Under the pieces are notes generated by a model, which was not told where the DNA came from, made no database searches, and saw only the letters and a list, made by a program, of their open reading frames with translations. DNA of 64,000 bases from Rhabditoides inermis (lineage: Eukaryota; Nematoda; Chromadorea; Rhabditida; Rhabditidae), in contig CAWZYM010000320.1 of assembly GCA_963966185.1 (NCBI GenBank), positions 62,001-126,000 on the forward strand. The letters are read 5' to 3'. Made by a program: the position numbers and the translations under genes. How positions within the stretch are numbered: the stretch's first letter is position 1; every line of letters starts with the position of its first letter. Shown here in pieces: positions 12,393-23,899 of this stretch.

Positions 12393-15300
12393 GGAGAGAG
12401 AGAGAGTGAGAGAGAGAGAGAGGGTGGAGAGAGAGTGAAAATGATTAGTGAGATGTTATGTCACATATAATATGTCATATAATATATGTGTGAAGTATGT
12501 TTCAGTGTTGTTATTCGGGTGCACAGTTTTTTTCGAGAGAATCGTCTTATAGGTTGTGGTTATACCATTAATCATTTTCGGCACTGCAGGGTCTTCCGTG
12601 GAAGAGCAAAGTTCGCCAGCAGGAGATTGATCAGTTTATCGACAACGAGAGGTGGGTTTGGAGTTTGTGTACTTTATATTTCGACTTCTAGTAAAGTATG
12701 AATGACTTTTATTAGTTTTGTTTCATTCGTTTTCTTGTTGAAACATATTGTTGTTTGATGTCGTCTTTTATTTTCAAACAATTCAGGGAGAAGTTCCTGC
12801 AGTACCGTCTTCCTGGGGACGCGTCGACCCTCTTTGGACTGCCGCCTCCGATTCTCGCATCGGTGGAGACACTCAAGAAACACCTCTACACAAGTCTCTC
12901 CGAGGTCCAGGTGAGCAGAAGGGGGTTGTTGGATCAATTACGGTTTAAAATGATTTTTGTAAAGTCTGATATTTTTTTTCAAAACGACTATATACTTTAT
13001 TCATAATTGAGTCAAGTGACATGAACAATGGGTTGACAATGTAAAAAGCGCACAGTTTGAGACTAGACGACGTTTTGACTTCTTTACGATGACGTCCCGT
13101 TCCTGATTGATTGACGTCCCGTTCGTTTGTACGCTCTGAACGCAGTCGAACCGAAGGGATAATCCCTCACCAGACACTGTGTTTATAACAGCATATGCGG
13201 TAAGAGACTATCCTGTCACTTCTATAGTTGGGTGAGAAAACCCGGTCGGTGAGATAGACACTACCCCTGTCCAACCGTCTTTCTCCGTCAACTAGCGAGC
13301 AAAGAACTCTACATAAAATCTATAGATGTGTTGGGTCTGTTATATGAAGTTTGGATTTGTTCAGAAGAACATACTTCTGTATAGCTGATCTATATGCACC
13401 TTTATTATTGATAAGAACAATACTACTGGGGAGGAGATTCCAAATATTATGAATACGAAAAGGGAAAAAGGACTGCGAGAGAGTGGTTTCAGATGAGTTG
13501 TATAGTTTGAGTGAATGGCCCCGAAGTTGTCGTGTATGAGTTGTGCTAGACAGTGTCAGTGATATTGGGTGTACAAAGATATGTCCATAAATATATGCAT
13601 GTGCCAAAGAGAGATCAATCATCAAGCGTCTCATATACAATGTTTCTAACCTAGATTTTCCAACCTATGTTTATAGTCTGTTTTAGGGAGAAGGTACTTG
13701 GTAAACTTGCGTTGTACCTTTTCTAAGAGATTAATATGAGAATTATCCATAAGGCAATATAGTTCTGATCCAAATTCTAATATTGGTCTCACTTTATGTA
13801 GGAAAAAATTCGATAGTAATTTGAAGTCATAGATGAATACCTTTCTAACTAACGTTGATAATGATGAAGCTTTTCTAACTTGTTTTCTAATATGAGCTCC
13901 TGGGGTAAGATCATAAGAAAATTGGAAACCCAAATCTTTTATAGAACGTACTGATTCTAACTGTTGTCCACAAACATAATAATGTACCTGAGCATTCGAT
14001 TTTCTAAAATGCATTTCGAAAGACTCAAATTCATTTTGCGATTTCTCAACCAATTAGACACTCTTATCACATCACTTGCTAGTCGCTTATCATAATCAGG
14101 TACATCATCCGAAATGTACATCTTACAATCATCCGCATATACCAGATACTCACAGTGTTGGATCGCCTCACCTATATCATTTATATAGATGAGGAAGAGC
14201 AACGGGCCTAGCACGGACCCTTGGGGAACACCAGATGAGACATCTAACCATGGGGAACATGATGAGTTTATACGACCACACTGTGATCTGTCAGATAGAT
14301 AATTTGTCAACCATCTATGTGTTTTACTCCGAATACCGTAAGATAGGATATTACTACAATGAATTACTACGGAATTACTATGTGTGCTTTCACACTACGA
14401 TTGAAAGTTATTGTTATTGTTCGTGGAATGTTTTGCGGAACTTCTGATTTTAATGTGTGAATTCAGGTTGCTCGTGAGCCCGCCTTCAACCGCTACCGCT
14501 TCTCGCAGAAGGAACAGGTTGGTCTTGGCTGGTTTCGAATAATTTTCGCACGCGCATTGTTACTTTTCTGCGATATTATTTGATATTGAATTTGTGATGC
14601 GTATTTCTTATGGCTCAAATCAATACTGAAATTTTTGTTTTCAAATGTTATTCATCAATACTCGGCAGCATTGATAGTTCAAAACACTACAGACTCCAGA
14701 GGGCTTTTCAATGAAGATGTAATTGTGAATCGGTGTTTAGATTGCGGACACTCCGTGCGAGCGCCTGTACCGCCGGATGCTGCCCAACCTGAGTCAGTAC
14801 GTGGTCGCCCTGCTCAAGGTGCTCCTGGCTGCCGCGCCAAGCACTAAGGTCAGGGAGGGAAAGGGGGAGAGAGAGAGAGAGAGACTTTCCCTATCCAGAT
14901 GGCCTGGACGTGCTCTTGTTATAAAATTGAGCTTGTGGGTCGTTTCTCGATAGAATTGAAAGGAATCACGAGAATTGTCTAGTGGACTGTCGCGTGTGAT
15001 TAGGTTTGGGAGTGAAGCGTATTTTTGTGACATTTTTGTGTTTTGCAGGCCAAGTCGGATACGCTCAACATTCTCTGCGATGTGCTCACTCCGGAGACTG
15101 GTAGGTAGCGAGAGGGAGAGAGAGGGGGGGGGGGGGGAGAGAGGGACTGTCTCTATCCAGATGGCCTGGATGTGCTGTCGAGTTCGATGTCGCTGGACCA
15201 GTCTGCCAATACCCTGGAGGAGTCTATCCGCGTCACAATCGATGTGAACCGCCACAAGGAGGTGAGAGAAGGGGCTGTGATAGTAGGGGCACAACACAGG

Positions 15301-15844
15301 CGTCTGTAGCTTTATTGGCGACTCTCCGCTCATCTGTGCAATAGTGTTGCTCGAGAAACATATTCTCACTGTTCAGTTTTACTCGTGTTTTGCTGCTTTT
15401 CCAATGAGTCTTTCCAATTCTCTCTTTCAGATCATAGTGAAGGCAGTGTCGGCTATTCTGATTCTGCTGATGAAGCACTGGAGGATCAACCACCCGTATC
15501 AGGTGCGTGGATGGGACTGCGACCATGTGCTGGCCTGTCGTAAAACGTCAAGCAGCCTTTTTCACTTTTAATGGGATCGCGTTGTTGTATTTATGAATGT
15601 TTCTCTCCTTTTTCTCCATTGAAACGATATTTCCTGCATGACGAGGTCGTTACAGTTGTGTGAATCGTATTTTCCAAAATATGCTTTTTAGGCAGAGTAC
15701 CTCGGTCAGCACTTGGTATATGGAAACGCGATCCCGTTGGTGCTCAAGTTTCTGGATCAGAATATGACGAGGTGGGGAGAGGGAGAGAGAGAGAGAGCGG
15801 GAAAGAGAGAGAGAGCGGGAGGGTAGAGAGAGAGACGAGAGACG

Positions 15845-15888
<44 letters not shown>

Positions 15889-17027
15889 CCTTCTGTGCAG
15901 GTACATGCAGTCCCGCCACGAGCTCCAGCCCTACAACTTCCCGCAGTGTGTGCTGCACTATGCAAGGAATAAGGGTCGGTTGTGATTGTTGTTATGGGAG
16001 TTTCATGTTCCTTCTTGATAGTGTATGTGAGCTGGTTTGTGTGGCTTCAATTTGTTTGCCACGCAATCTGCAACTTGTTGTCTCTTCTGATTGTGCTCAT
16101 TCCACGGCAAGAGAGAATGATTGACGATAATATGGCATGTGAAAAAGATGTGGACAAACAAGGCAAACCCTAGGCTGATCAGTGCAAGTGGCCAGCTGTG
16201 ACTGAAGGCTAGTGAATGAGAGGATAGTGAAGGAAAGCACTATAATATTATTCAGGGAGATGGTTCGCAGGATCACGGTAGAAAATTGATCTACCCTCTT
16301 GTCGCATTCGATCTACCTTCTAGCATTCGATCTTCTAGTCGCGAGGAGACCCAAGCGCGCGCATTCAAACGCTAATATCGATCAAAGAAGCCGGCACGCG
16401 TTGTTGTCTCTTGTCTTGACTGATTGTCTGTTGTGTCTTGCAGACAGCTGGCCAGTGCTGTCGGCTGACAACGTGGAGGGCGAGGGGGCGGGGCTGGCGG
16501 ACACGACTGCAGCCAGCTACTGCCAGTGGAGATGCGCGTTCAGCCAGATCAACCTGCTCAGGTAAGGGGGGAGGTTACCTGTCATCTGGTGTGTGGTGAA
16601 TGAACTGCTGGTGAGTCACGGGGTCGTGCAAGTTGCCATGTATTGAAGTTGCTTGGAAGAATTGTGGTTGGGTGAAAGTGTGCTTTTCTGAACAAGTGAG
16701 GAACGGATTGCTGAATATTTTTTGTTGTCTGTGTACAAATAGTGATCACATTGAAAAGAGTATACGATTAATGATCGTAGGTTTTTCGTGAAACATATTT
16801 TTTTCTATAATGAAATTGTTTTGTTGATTTGTGATTGATATTAGTGAAACAAAATTAAGTACTTCTTGTCGGTGGATGACGGATGGTATGGATACAGTAG
16901 TAGTTTGTTTGTGTTTTCAGGGTTCTGAACAAGCTGACAAAGTGGAAACACGCTCGGACGATGATGCTGGTCGTATTCAAGAGTGCGCCCATGCTCAAGA
17001 GAAGCCTGCGCATCAGACTGGTGAGAG

Positions 17028-17073
<46 letters not shown>

Positions 17074-18229
17074 TTACCTATTCTTGTTCCAGGCTGTCTT
17101 CCAAGTGTATGTGTTGAAGCTGTTGAAGATGCAAGCTCGCTATCTGGGAAAGCAGTGGAGGAAGGCTAATATGGAGATTATGACCGCCATATACAGCAAG
17201 CTGCGACACAGGTGGGGTTATTCTCATGATTGGTTAGTGGCAAGTTCTCTTTTGGGCGTATTTGAATGCAACGTTTATTTGACTGACATGTACAAGAAAT
17301 GTTTTTGGTAAAACAAAGGAAGAACTTGTGAACTGGTGATAACATGCTCACATTGAACAGATTTAGTATTTCGTAATAAACGTGTCTTGTTTGGGAGCTG
17401 AAACAGTACTTTGTGTGATTGAAACATGACGTGTTGATTGCAGGCTGGCGGACGATTGGGCATTCGCCAATGACACTCGCACAAAGTCGTGGGATTTCCA
17501 GTCGGAAGAGGCAGACATGAAGGTATGGGAAGAGAGAGAGGGGAGGGCGAGGGGGAGAGAGGGAGGGAGAGAGAGAGGGGGAGAGAGGGAGGGAGGGAGA
17601 GAGAGGGGGAGAAAGAGAGAGATGACCACTTGTGCAGGCAGCCGTGGAGCGTTTCCACGCGCGTCGCTACGCCGCCGAGTATCCCATATTCGCCATTGGT
17701 GGGTCTTGTGTGTGTTTTTTTTTAAGTTTCATAAATCAAACTAATTGAATCTCGTTAAAATATAGCATCATAGGTGTACTTTGTGAAACGCAAATGTAAT
17801 TTTGTAAACAATTCTGCTGTGTAAGAGAAGTTTGAAACGTATTTTCGACGAGTATAAATTATATGTTGTTGTGTTATTCAGAAGTGGAGGAGGCGGACTT
17901 GCGCGGAGACAACTATCTCGATCAGGTGGGTGGAGAGAGAGGGGAGAGAGAGAGAGAGAAAGAAAAGGGAGAGGGAGAGGGAGGAGATGGTATATAGGAG
18001 GGAATGGAACGAGGATGGATTGAAACGGGCATCAGTGTAATTTTCTCATGATAGTCTAGTTTATAGACTGAAGCACCAAACGTATGTCATTTTATAGTAT
18101 TTTTGTCACTCAAGAGTATTCCAGGTTGATATGCGGGAGTTTGAGCCGACGGACAACTGTGTGCAATCTCTGCTGGGAAGACAGCAGGAGTTGGGAGAGA
18201 GGTGAGTGAGGAGAGAGAGAGAGAGAGAT

Positions 18230-18266
<37 letters not shown>

Positions 18267-18316
18267 GAGTTAGAGGGAGAGAGAAAGAGAGAGAGAGGGA
18301 GAATAGAGGGAGAGAG

Positions 18317-18358
<42 letters not shown>

Positions 18359-18637
18359 AAAGAGAGATGGGAGGAAGAGAGAGGGGGAGAAGAGATAGAG
18401 AGAAAACAGCGAAAGGTGGGAGAGGAGAGAGAGAGAGAGAGAGAACAGAGGGAGAACAGCGAGAGAACAGCGAGAGAACAGCGAGAGAGAGAGAGAGAGA
18501 TTAGAGTTGGAGTAAACCGCAGTTGTTGCAGGTTCAAGAAGAACTACGAGGCGTGGATGGAATCGGAGGTGGTGAGAAGGCGGATCGACTGGGACATGCT
18601 TCTGGAGAACTCGAGGGGAGTCGCCGACGTCGCCTGA
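1768..18637 (+). CDS. farl-11: STRIP1/2 (FAM40, Far11) ortholog, STRIPAK complex subunit
   Basis: Striatin-interacting protein, core scaffold of the STRIPAK PP2A-kinase complex. I traced 36 exons: 1768-1837, 2090-2181, 2283-2372, 2518-2594, 2650-2713, 2894-2947, 3465-3542, 3698-3801, 7860-7941, 8380-8533, 9295-9388, 9766-9848, 10117-10217, 10605-10673, 10868-10964, 11551-11627, 11769-11835, 11989-12069, 12269-12348, 12590-12651, 12787-12910, 14467-14517, 14741-14848, 15049-15100, 15161-15261, 15431-15502, 15692-15771, 15901-15974, 16444-16561, 16921-17020, 17093-17211, 17444-17522, 17638-17698, 17882-17925, 18125-18201, 18532-18637. All phases join, giving 3042 nt and 1013 aa (human STRIP1 is 837 aa). 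Family hallmarks are visible: DLEFSYTDCDKLSNELAELY near residue 85, GLPPPILASVETLKKH near 575, VLNKLTKWKHARTMMLVVFK near 819, YLGKQWRKANMEIMTAIY near 865, and a terminal Trp-Asp-x-Leu-Leu motif. Extra length comes from acidic and low-complexity inserts in exons 8 and 10. The farl-11 symbol is by analogy with C. elegans. Confidence 0.93.
3543..3605. repeat. (CT)n microsatellite just inside an intron
   Basis: A run of CT dinucleotides begins a few bases after the donor of STRIP exon 7. It is one of the few STRIP introns with CT rather than GA on the sense strand. Confidence 0.9.
4046..4343. mobile_element. Hairpin MITE nested in the foldback element
   Basis: Arms of about 100 bp (4046-4152 and 4240-4343) are near-perfect inverted repeats with ends ATTATCTTTTAAAAGGACTT and its complement. 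The loop is about 90 bp. The element is short, symmetric and has no coding capacity. It lies exactly where the left arm of the larger 4011-7304 foldback is broken, so it inserted later. Confidence 0.7.
4553..4625 (-). repeat. tRNA-like relic (SINE head?)
   Basis: On the minus strand, a segment resembling an A box (GTGGTTAGCGATTGC) is followed about 30 bases later by a B box-like GAGTTCGGTTCC. The acceptor stem does not pair and there is no terminator, so it is not a working tRNA gene. A tRNA-derived SINE or a dead tRNA copy fits. It lies inside the DNA inserted in the foldback arm. Confidence 0.35.
7365..7818. mobile_element. Second MITE in STRIP intron 8
   Basis: The termini are inverted repeats starting GTACCACTCTGAATTTCGT at 7365, with the complement ending at 7818. 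The arms are about 165 bp on each side (7365-7535 and about 7660-7818) around an AT-rich loop. No coding capacity. It sits 60 bp right of the large foldback and 42 bp before STRIP exon 9. Confidence 0.7.
11028..11520 (+). repeat. Degenerate ~110 bp tandem repeat carrying the TGAAGCGTAT motif
   Basis: STRIP intron 15 contains about four diverged copies of a unit reading GTGAATCTCAATCGTGTGAT, then TAAATG, then TGAAGCGTATT or TGAAACGTATT. The copies begin near 11030, 11250, 11360 and 11475. The period is about 110-115 bp apart from the first, more distant copy. Two copies also share GATGGTGCGATTGAATTGG. Each unit carries one instance of the intronic motif discussed in the findings. Confidence 0.7.
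12995..14375 (-). mobile_element. 5'-truncated, decayed LINE fragment (antisense in STRIP intron 21)
   Basis: Minus-strand reverse-transcriptase remains, in order: the palm motif GVPQGSVLGPLLFLIYINDI, then YADDCKMYI, then a C-terminal part with VQRKFTKYLLPK and SLAHAYIYGHI. At least two frame breaks (near 14000 and 13645) split it. It is the same family as the LINE at 54.5-58.7 kb, with closely similar residues and the same 3' end (ATGAATAAA just before the left edge). The 5' end is lost upstream of LTNYLSDR. Lying antisense in an intron, it should not disturb STRIP splicing. Confidence 0.85.
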
Positions 18638-19094
18638 GCTGCGTGGGTGGTCCGGATGACTCTGTTGGTGGTCCCAGGTGGCTTCGTGGGTGGTCCAGCT
18701 GTAGTTGTGCTTTATTCAGTATCTTCCTGTTTTGTCCACGTTTCCGAGATCTTGCTTCACTGAGCATCGAGTGATGTGTATTGTATAGTTACTGTGAGTT
18801 GTTTTGATATTTGATTCCCAATTCCCTCATTGTGCATATATAGTCGATTGAGAAGTGAATGTAATCTATTTATTTGTTTTGAGATTTTGGATTCTGGATC
18901 ATTGGTAGTAGTTGCAGTCAATACACGGCTTTTAAATAGTGTCATTGTTGTATGTGTACTGTTCGATGTGACTACTGCATTCCGAGCAAGGCGTTGGTCT
19001 CGTGAGTGGCGGTGGTTGCTCGGGGTAGGTTGAGTTAGAGCGCGTGGAACAAACTGCGCATCGAACTCGTCATTTCCTCCCCTCCCCTCTAACT

Positions 19095-20220
19095 ATGCCG
19101 GTGCTCCCGCCAAGTACCCTAGCACTCGCATTCTGCAAGAAGTCCGGAGCGGTGAGTGTTTTTTGTTTGTTCGTTTTTCCTTTTGTTATATACGCGTTTA
19201 GTACGTTTACGTCACCGTCACTCACTGTGTTTTACATGGTGTCGTTGTTAATAGGAAAAGAAGTTGTGAGTGTCGACACAATTTCTGAAGTCATCAACGA
19301 AGAGCTTGGAACTATTGAAAACAGTAAAATCGAGTGAGTTTGTCCTATCTGAATCTAACGTAATCCTCTCATTCATAGAACAGCCAAGAAGGCCGTGTCT
19401 CGACTAGCCGCTAAAGGAGTGGGGTTCAGACACGACGCTTCTCATAAACAAGGGCATTACGCTGTCTGTCTTTGTCTATCTATTTCTACCTCACTGTCAT
19501 TTTCACTTTCGCTCTCACTTCTCTTCTCTATATCCCATCTCCATACACCACCACCCATCCGCATGGAATGAGAGGGGAAAATGATCGAAATATATCTGCA
19601 AAAATCTGCAAGTCTGGATGGTGGCTCATTTGCGTGCGTTCCTCAAAGCGTCGCGAGGGGTGGATCGTGGATGGTGTCATTGATTGAGGGCTTGACCTCG
19701 ACTCGAGGTGCCTCCCCTCCCCTCTGCCGACACCGCACTTCCAACGAGTGAGTGTCGCTGTCGTCGCGCTTGCCACTGTTCACCTATCTGTTCAGCGACG
19801 CCCTCGCTGCCTCACTCATCATCGGACAACACCACGTCGTTCAAGTCTGGCCGGAAAAAGAAGGAGCGCAACAGGAGGGACAGTGCTTCGTCCTCGGAGA
19901 AGTCGACCAATTCTGCAAAACGCAGAAAGGGGAAGGACAAGCGGATCGGCAACCAGAACGTGCACAGATCGGCTTCCCCTGGGAAAATCATCCGCCGCAA
20001 CGCATCTGCTGCTGCTGCGGAGAGACGTGCCAAAGAGGTATGAGTCGTAGTGTTCCCTTCCGCATCAACGTTCTCACAAGACACTGGCGGGCGGGTCGGA
20101 TGAGACCGCGAACCCGAACGGAAGGACCATCGGACAGACGAGTGGAGAGGACTGCAAGGCGACAACCGACGTCTACAACTACGTCACCGCTGCCGAGACT
20201 CGAGTCGGTACGGTCTCCCA

Positions 20221-20257
<37 letters not shown>

Positions 20258-20660
20258 ACTCTTTTCTGTTGCCAGTTTCGAAGATTCGTAGACTGTAGTC
20301 AACTTTCGATGCTTTCTGTATCATTTTACTTTTTACACTTTTTTCTCTCATACCGTATGCCAATGCTCATTTTGCTGTATTGAACTGTTTCTCCAAATGT
20401 ACACGGTAATAAACTTATTATTTTCATTGCCTGTGTCGTCCATTGCAGCTCCCACCCAGACTGATACTGATGTGACACAGCAAGAGATCGACAATCACGT
20501 GGAGACGGAGATGCAGCGGATTGACATCTCAGTGGGCCCGCAACCGACAGAGCTCCTTCGTCTGAACGCTATGATGAAGCACATTGCGGAGGGGATGGTG
20601 CGGGACGCCCTCGAGAAAGAAGTGCGCAAGCTCGCGAAAGCAAGCAATGAAAGGCGATGA
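19095..20660 (+). CDS. Unrecognised basic, Lys/Ser-rich protein
   Basis: I infer six exons: 19095-19151, 19255-19265 (an 11-nt microexon), 19379-about 19467, 19796-20037, 20081-20207 and 20449-20660. They join into about 245 aa. Exon 3's donor is the weakest call. The N-terminus reads MPVLPPSTLALAFCKKSGA, then EKKLTAKKAVSRLAAKGV. The middle is a strongly basic Ser-rich segment (KSGRKKKERNRRDSASSSEK, KRRKGKDKR) that looks like a nuclear localisation region. The C-terminus is predicted helical (about residues 190-245: EIDNHVETEMQRIDI, LLRLNAMMKHIAEGMVRDAL, then a Lys-rich end), perhaps a coiled coil or dimerisation helix. I do not recognise the family. A nuclear role is inference from charge alone. 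It starts 458 bp after STRIP on the same strand, so a loose operon is possible. Confidence 0.55.
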
Positions 20661-20751
20661 AAGGCAATGAAGCCATCTTCACATTCGCCCACTGATTCCC
20701 ATTTTCATACTGATTCCCAAAATACTACTCGCAATTGGTGTATGTACACAC

Positions 20752-20757
20752 AATAAA
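20752..20757 (+). terminator. Poly(A) signal AATAAA
   Basis: A canonical AATAAA lies 92 bp after the stop of the 19.1-20.7 kb gene, in an AT-rich context. It is the probable 3'-end signal. Confidence 0.6.
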
Positions 20758-21545
20758 CATTTTAAAAAAGAATGTGCACCTTGGAGAACTGGGATTGGTT
20801 TGCTGAAAACGGGTGAGATTGTGTGTGATGACGGGGACTCGAGGAGCAGCGGCGCAGGAGCAAGGAGCAGCTGCCCGAGTCGGCTGGAGCCATCCCTGCT
20901 TTGCCGGTGTCGTCCCTGCGAAGATTACTTTTACTATGACTTTCTAGAATCAATTGTGAGTATTTTATGCGAACTCACTTTTTGAATATAATCTTCTCAA
21001 TCTTTGGAACAACAAAAACAACAAATCTATGAACTATGAAATGCGATGAGAAACGTGAACATCACTCTTCCTTTATCGGATACGTTTCCCAAAATCAAGA
21101 AAAGGTTTCAGAAAAAAAATAGGTATAACACTGATACTTCATGAACAGAAATGCTGAAAAAGACGGTGTAAGTTGTTATTTACTACTATATTACATTTCG
21201 ACGACGACGACTGTAGAAATACTCCTTCAATTATGAATAATACACATGCAATCATATTACACACAGCGAACTGCCACATATTGACAATTGACATATTTTG
21301 TCAGTTGAAAATACAGAAATTGAACTCATTTTCAAGACACAGTTCACAATTGCATTTTTAGCGATCGTTGGAGTTTGAGTAGTTTGAGGGTGAGGGTATG
21401 GTGGATGGTAGTCGAGTGGATGCTGTCTCGTGTCTCTCGACTCGCGAAGGCACCCTCTCCAGTGTACTCTCGCTGTATGCCGCGCCCCGCAAACCGGAAG
21501 ACGTCGAGTGCACGGCGTTCGCAGACGGCCAGCACGTCAACATCC

Positions 21546-22151
21546 TCAAAGCACACCGCATCGACCACTGTTCCAAGGGGGGGGGGCATACCTCACGAAA
21601 GCAGATCGGTAGTCTACAATGAAGACGAGCAGAACGAGAGGGTCCAGGACTATAAGGCGGAAACATATGAACAAAGAGAAATGAAGAAAGAATGAGAGAA
21701 TGAGAATGAACCTGGGAATACGTTGACCATTTCCATCATGTACATGGCCACTTCTCCGATGGAACACGAGAAAACGGGTCCAAGTACAGTGATTCCACAC
21801 GGAATGTACGAACATAAAACCGGGATGATGGTCTGGAATATGTATTGACTCTCTCCTCTCTCTCTCTCTCTTCACCTGCACTACAAGGGAACGGAACAGT
21901 TGCGTCTGTAGTCTTCTCGTTCGCTCACTCATATGCACTTTGCTGAGCTGTTTATGCGTTTCCAGCCCGCAAAAGGCGATTGTGCCTACATTTCAACATT
22001 AACCTCACGCGAAAACCAGTTATGCAGTTATGAACTGACTGAAGCTGGCTGATATGATGGCTCCCATTGCGAGAGCCGAGAACATCTCCCGCCAGTGCAC
22101 CACCAGCGAACCATCAGGGGAGTACGACTGAAGAGAGAGTTAGAGAGATAT

Positions 22152-22201
<50 letters not shown>

Positions 22202-22298
22202 TGACAACCTTGTAAGCTGATCCAAAAAAACCGGTAACGTAGACATCTACTCCGTGTTTCAGCATGTAATTATGTATTTCAGCTCTGAAAAAATGTCG

Positions 22299-22332
<34 letters not shown>

Positions 22333-22513
22333 ACACTCTCCTTCTTCCCCTTCCTCTCTCGTTTACCTGTACTCCTCACTTGGTGAGAGTCCAAACACAC
22401 AAGCGACAAACCATATAACATACGAGAGTAAAAATACAAGAACGAAAATGGATAGCGTCTTCCATTCAGAGAAGATGTACATGCGGTGAGGTCTACAGAA
22501 GTGTGGATGTGAT

Positions 22514-22591
<78 letters not shown>

Positions 22592-22806
22592 GGCGCAAGA
22601 ATGACTCACTTGCACAGATTTATGTATCTGTAAATAAAGTGATAGGTGAGCAGGCATAGACACTGCGAGAACATGGAACAGAATATTCCGATAGCGATGG
22701 TCCCTTGGTATCCATCGGAAAACGGACCGGCCGAGTAGGCCATGATACCAGTGTCCAACGAATAGATACACTAAACAGACACGATTTCTCTCTCTCTCTC
22801 TCTCTT

Positions 22807-22845
<39 letters not shown>

Positions 22846-23129
22846 CTCTCTCGCTCTCTTGTTTTCCTGTTTTCCTCTTTCTCCTTACCGGCACTACGAT
22901 AAAGTCAACTAATTCGTAACAGATCTCAAAAATCGTGAATATGAGTAACAGATATTTATAATTTCCAATTTCAGAACGGCTCTGAAAAAAATCTAGTGAA
23001 AAACTGAACAGATATTGCAAGTCTCACGTTTTTGGCGATGATATAAATGAGAAGGGTGTTGAATATAATGGTGAGGGATCCACATGAGTAGAGGACAACG
23101 TAGTGATGGAGCGGAGTGTCAGTGGGCAT
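21546..23129 (-). CDS. Seven-TM chemoreceptor, Str/Srj/Srd type
   Basis: Nine exons on the minus strand: 23129-23028, 22981-22889, 22770-22610, 22492-22367, 22284-22209, 22127-22040, 21937-21876, 21832-21712, 21649-21546. All phases fit: 933 nt, 310 aa. Nematode Str-superfamily signatures are visible. TM1 ends LLIYIIAKN; then IGNYKYLLLIFTIFEICYEL (TM2) and CIYSLDTGIMAYSAGPF. TM3 has LCLLTYHFIYRYINLCK, and TM4 follows WKTLSIFVLVFLLSYV. The hallmark MSERTRRLQTQLFRSLVVQ precedes TM6, with PVLCSYIPCGITVLGPVF. TM7 is VLDPLVLLVFIVDYRSAF. These proteins sense odorants or tastants at sensory cilia through G proteins. The C-tail is short and the last exon runs through a poly-C tract, so the true 3' end may lie in a further exon near 21360-21550, where other frames stay open. 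Introns hold (GA)n/(CT)n. This gene is the best evidence that the genome is from a nematode. Confidence 0.88.
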
Positions 23130-23899
23130 CGCTGTGCAAAGTGACAACCGAAAGCATTATATACTTGTCAACAATTTTAAGAGTAACTCTGTGTGAATAG
23201 CGGTAAATGGCATGGTGCAACGAGATCTGTCCCGGAGCGAAGAAATGGTATGTTGATTTCGAAGCAAAATGCCAATGCGTCAATAGCATGACTTTAAATG
23301 CTACCAGATAGGTGAGTAGCAAAAGATTGCATGATTCAGAATTGTTAAGTTAGTCGACTTCACAGTTCATCATCATCTGGTGATAATTACAGAATATCAT
23401 GTCATACCATCATATATGATATATGCTTCCACCTTCCCCAGACATGCCATTGTTTTGCAAGACTTCAGGATACTGTAGAACTATTGGTCAACATAATGTT
23501 TTTGACGAGAAATGTATAAGCTAAACGCTAACGGAATATATCACCGGAACTTATTTCCTGGTGCACCACCCACGCACGCAATCTTGCGAAAGAGCGCAAT
23601 AGAATGGAACACAGAGCGCATAATCGCGGTCTTCAGATCGTTTCTGATAACCACCTGCACCGCACGTCGAATTTTCGTATTACTTGAAATTGAATATACG
23701 TTTCCTGACGAATATGTTGTTGAAAATTCTAGTTTTACACGGATCCATCTCTCAAAAAGTATTGTTACTCACTTTTGGCTTCTCTCACTTAAAATGACAA
23801 TTTCACATAAAAATGATATTATATGAAAAGTTAATGGAAACATGAAATAACATCTACTAAACCTGAAAACTAGAACTTTTTTGATTGCTTTCCGTTACA
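23130..23899. other. AT-rich upstream region of the chemoreceptor
   Basis: No gene seen. Because the chemoreceptor reads leftward, this is its 5' region and probably holds its promoter. No recognisable element can be named. Confidence 0.4.

Noticed and set aside
18638..19094. Operon between STRIP and the basic protein gene
   Set aside because: A 458 bp gap is longer than usual for SL2-type spacing and no clear signal was seen, so it is left as a weak possibility only.
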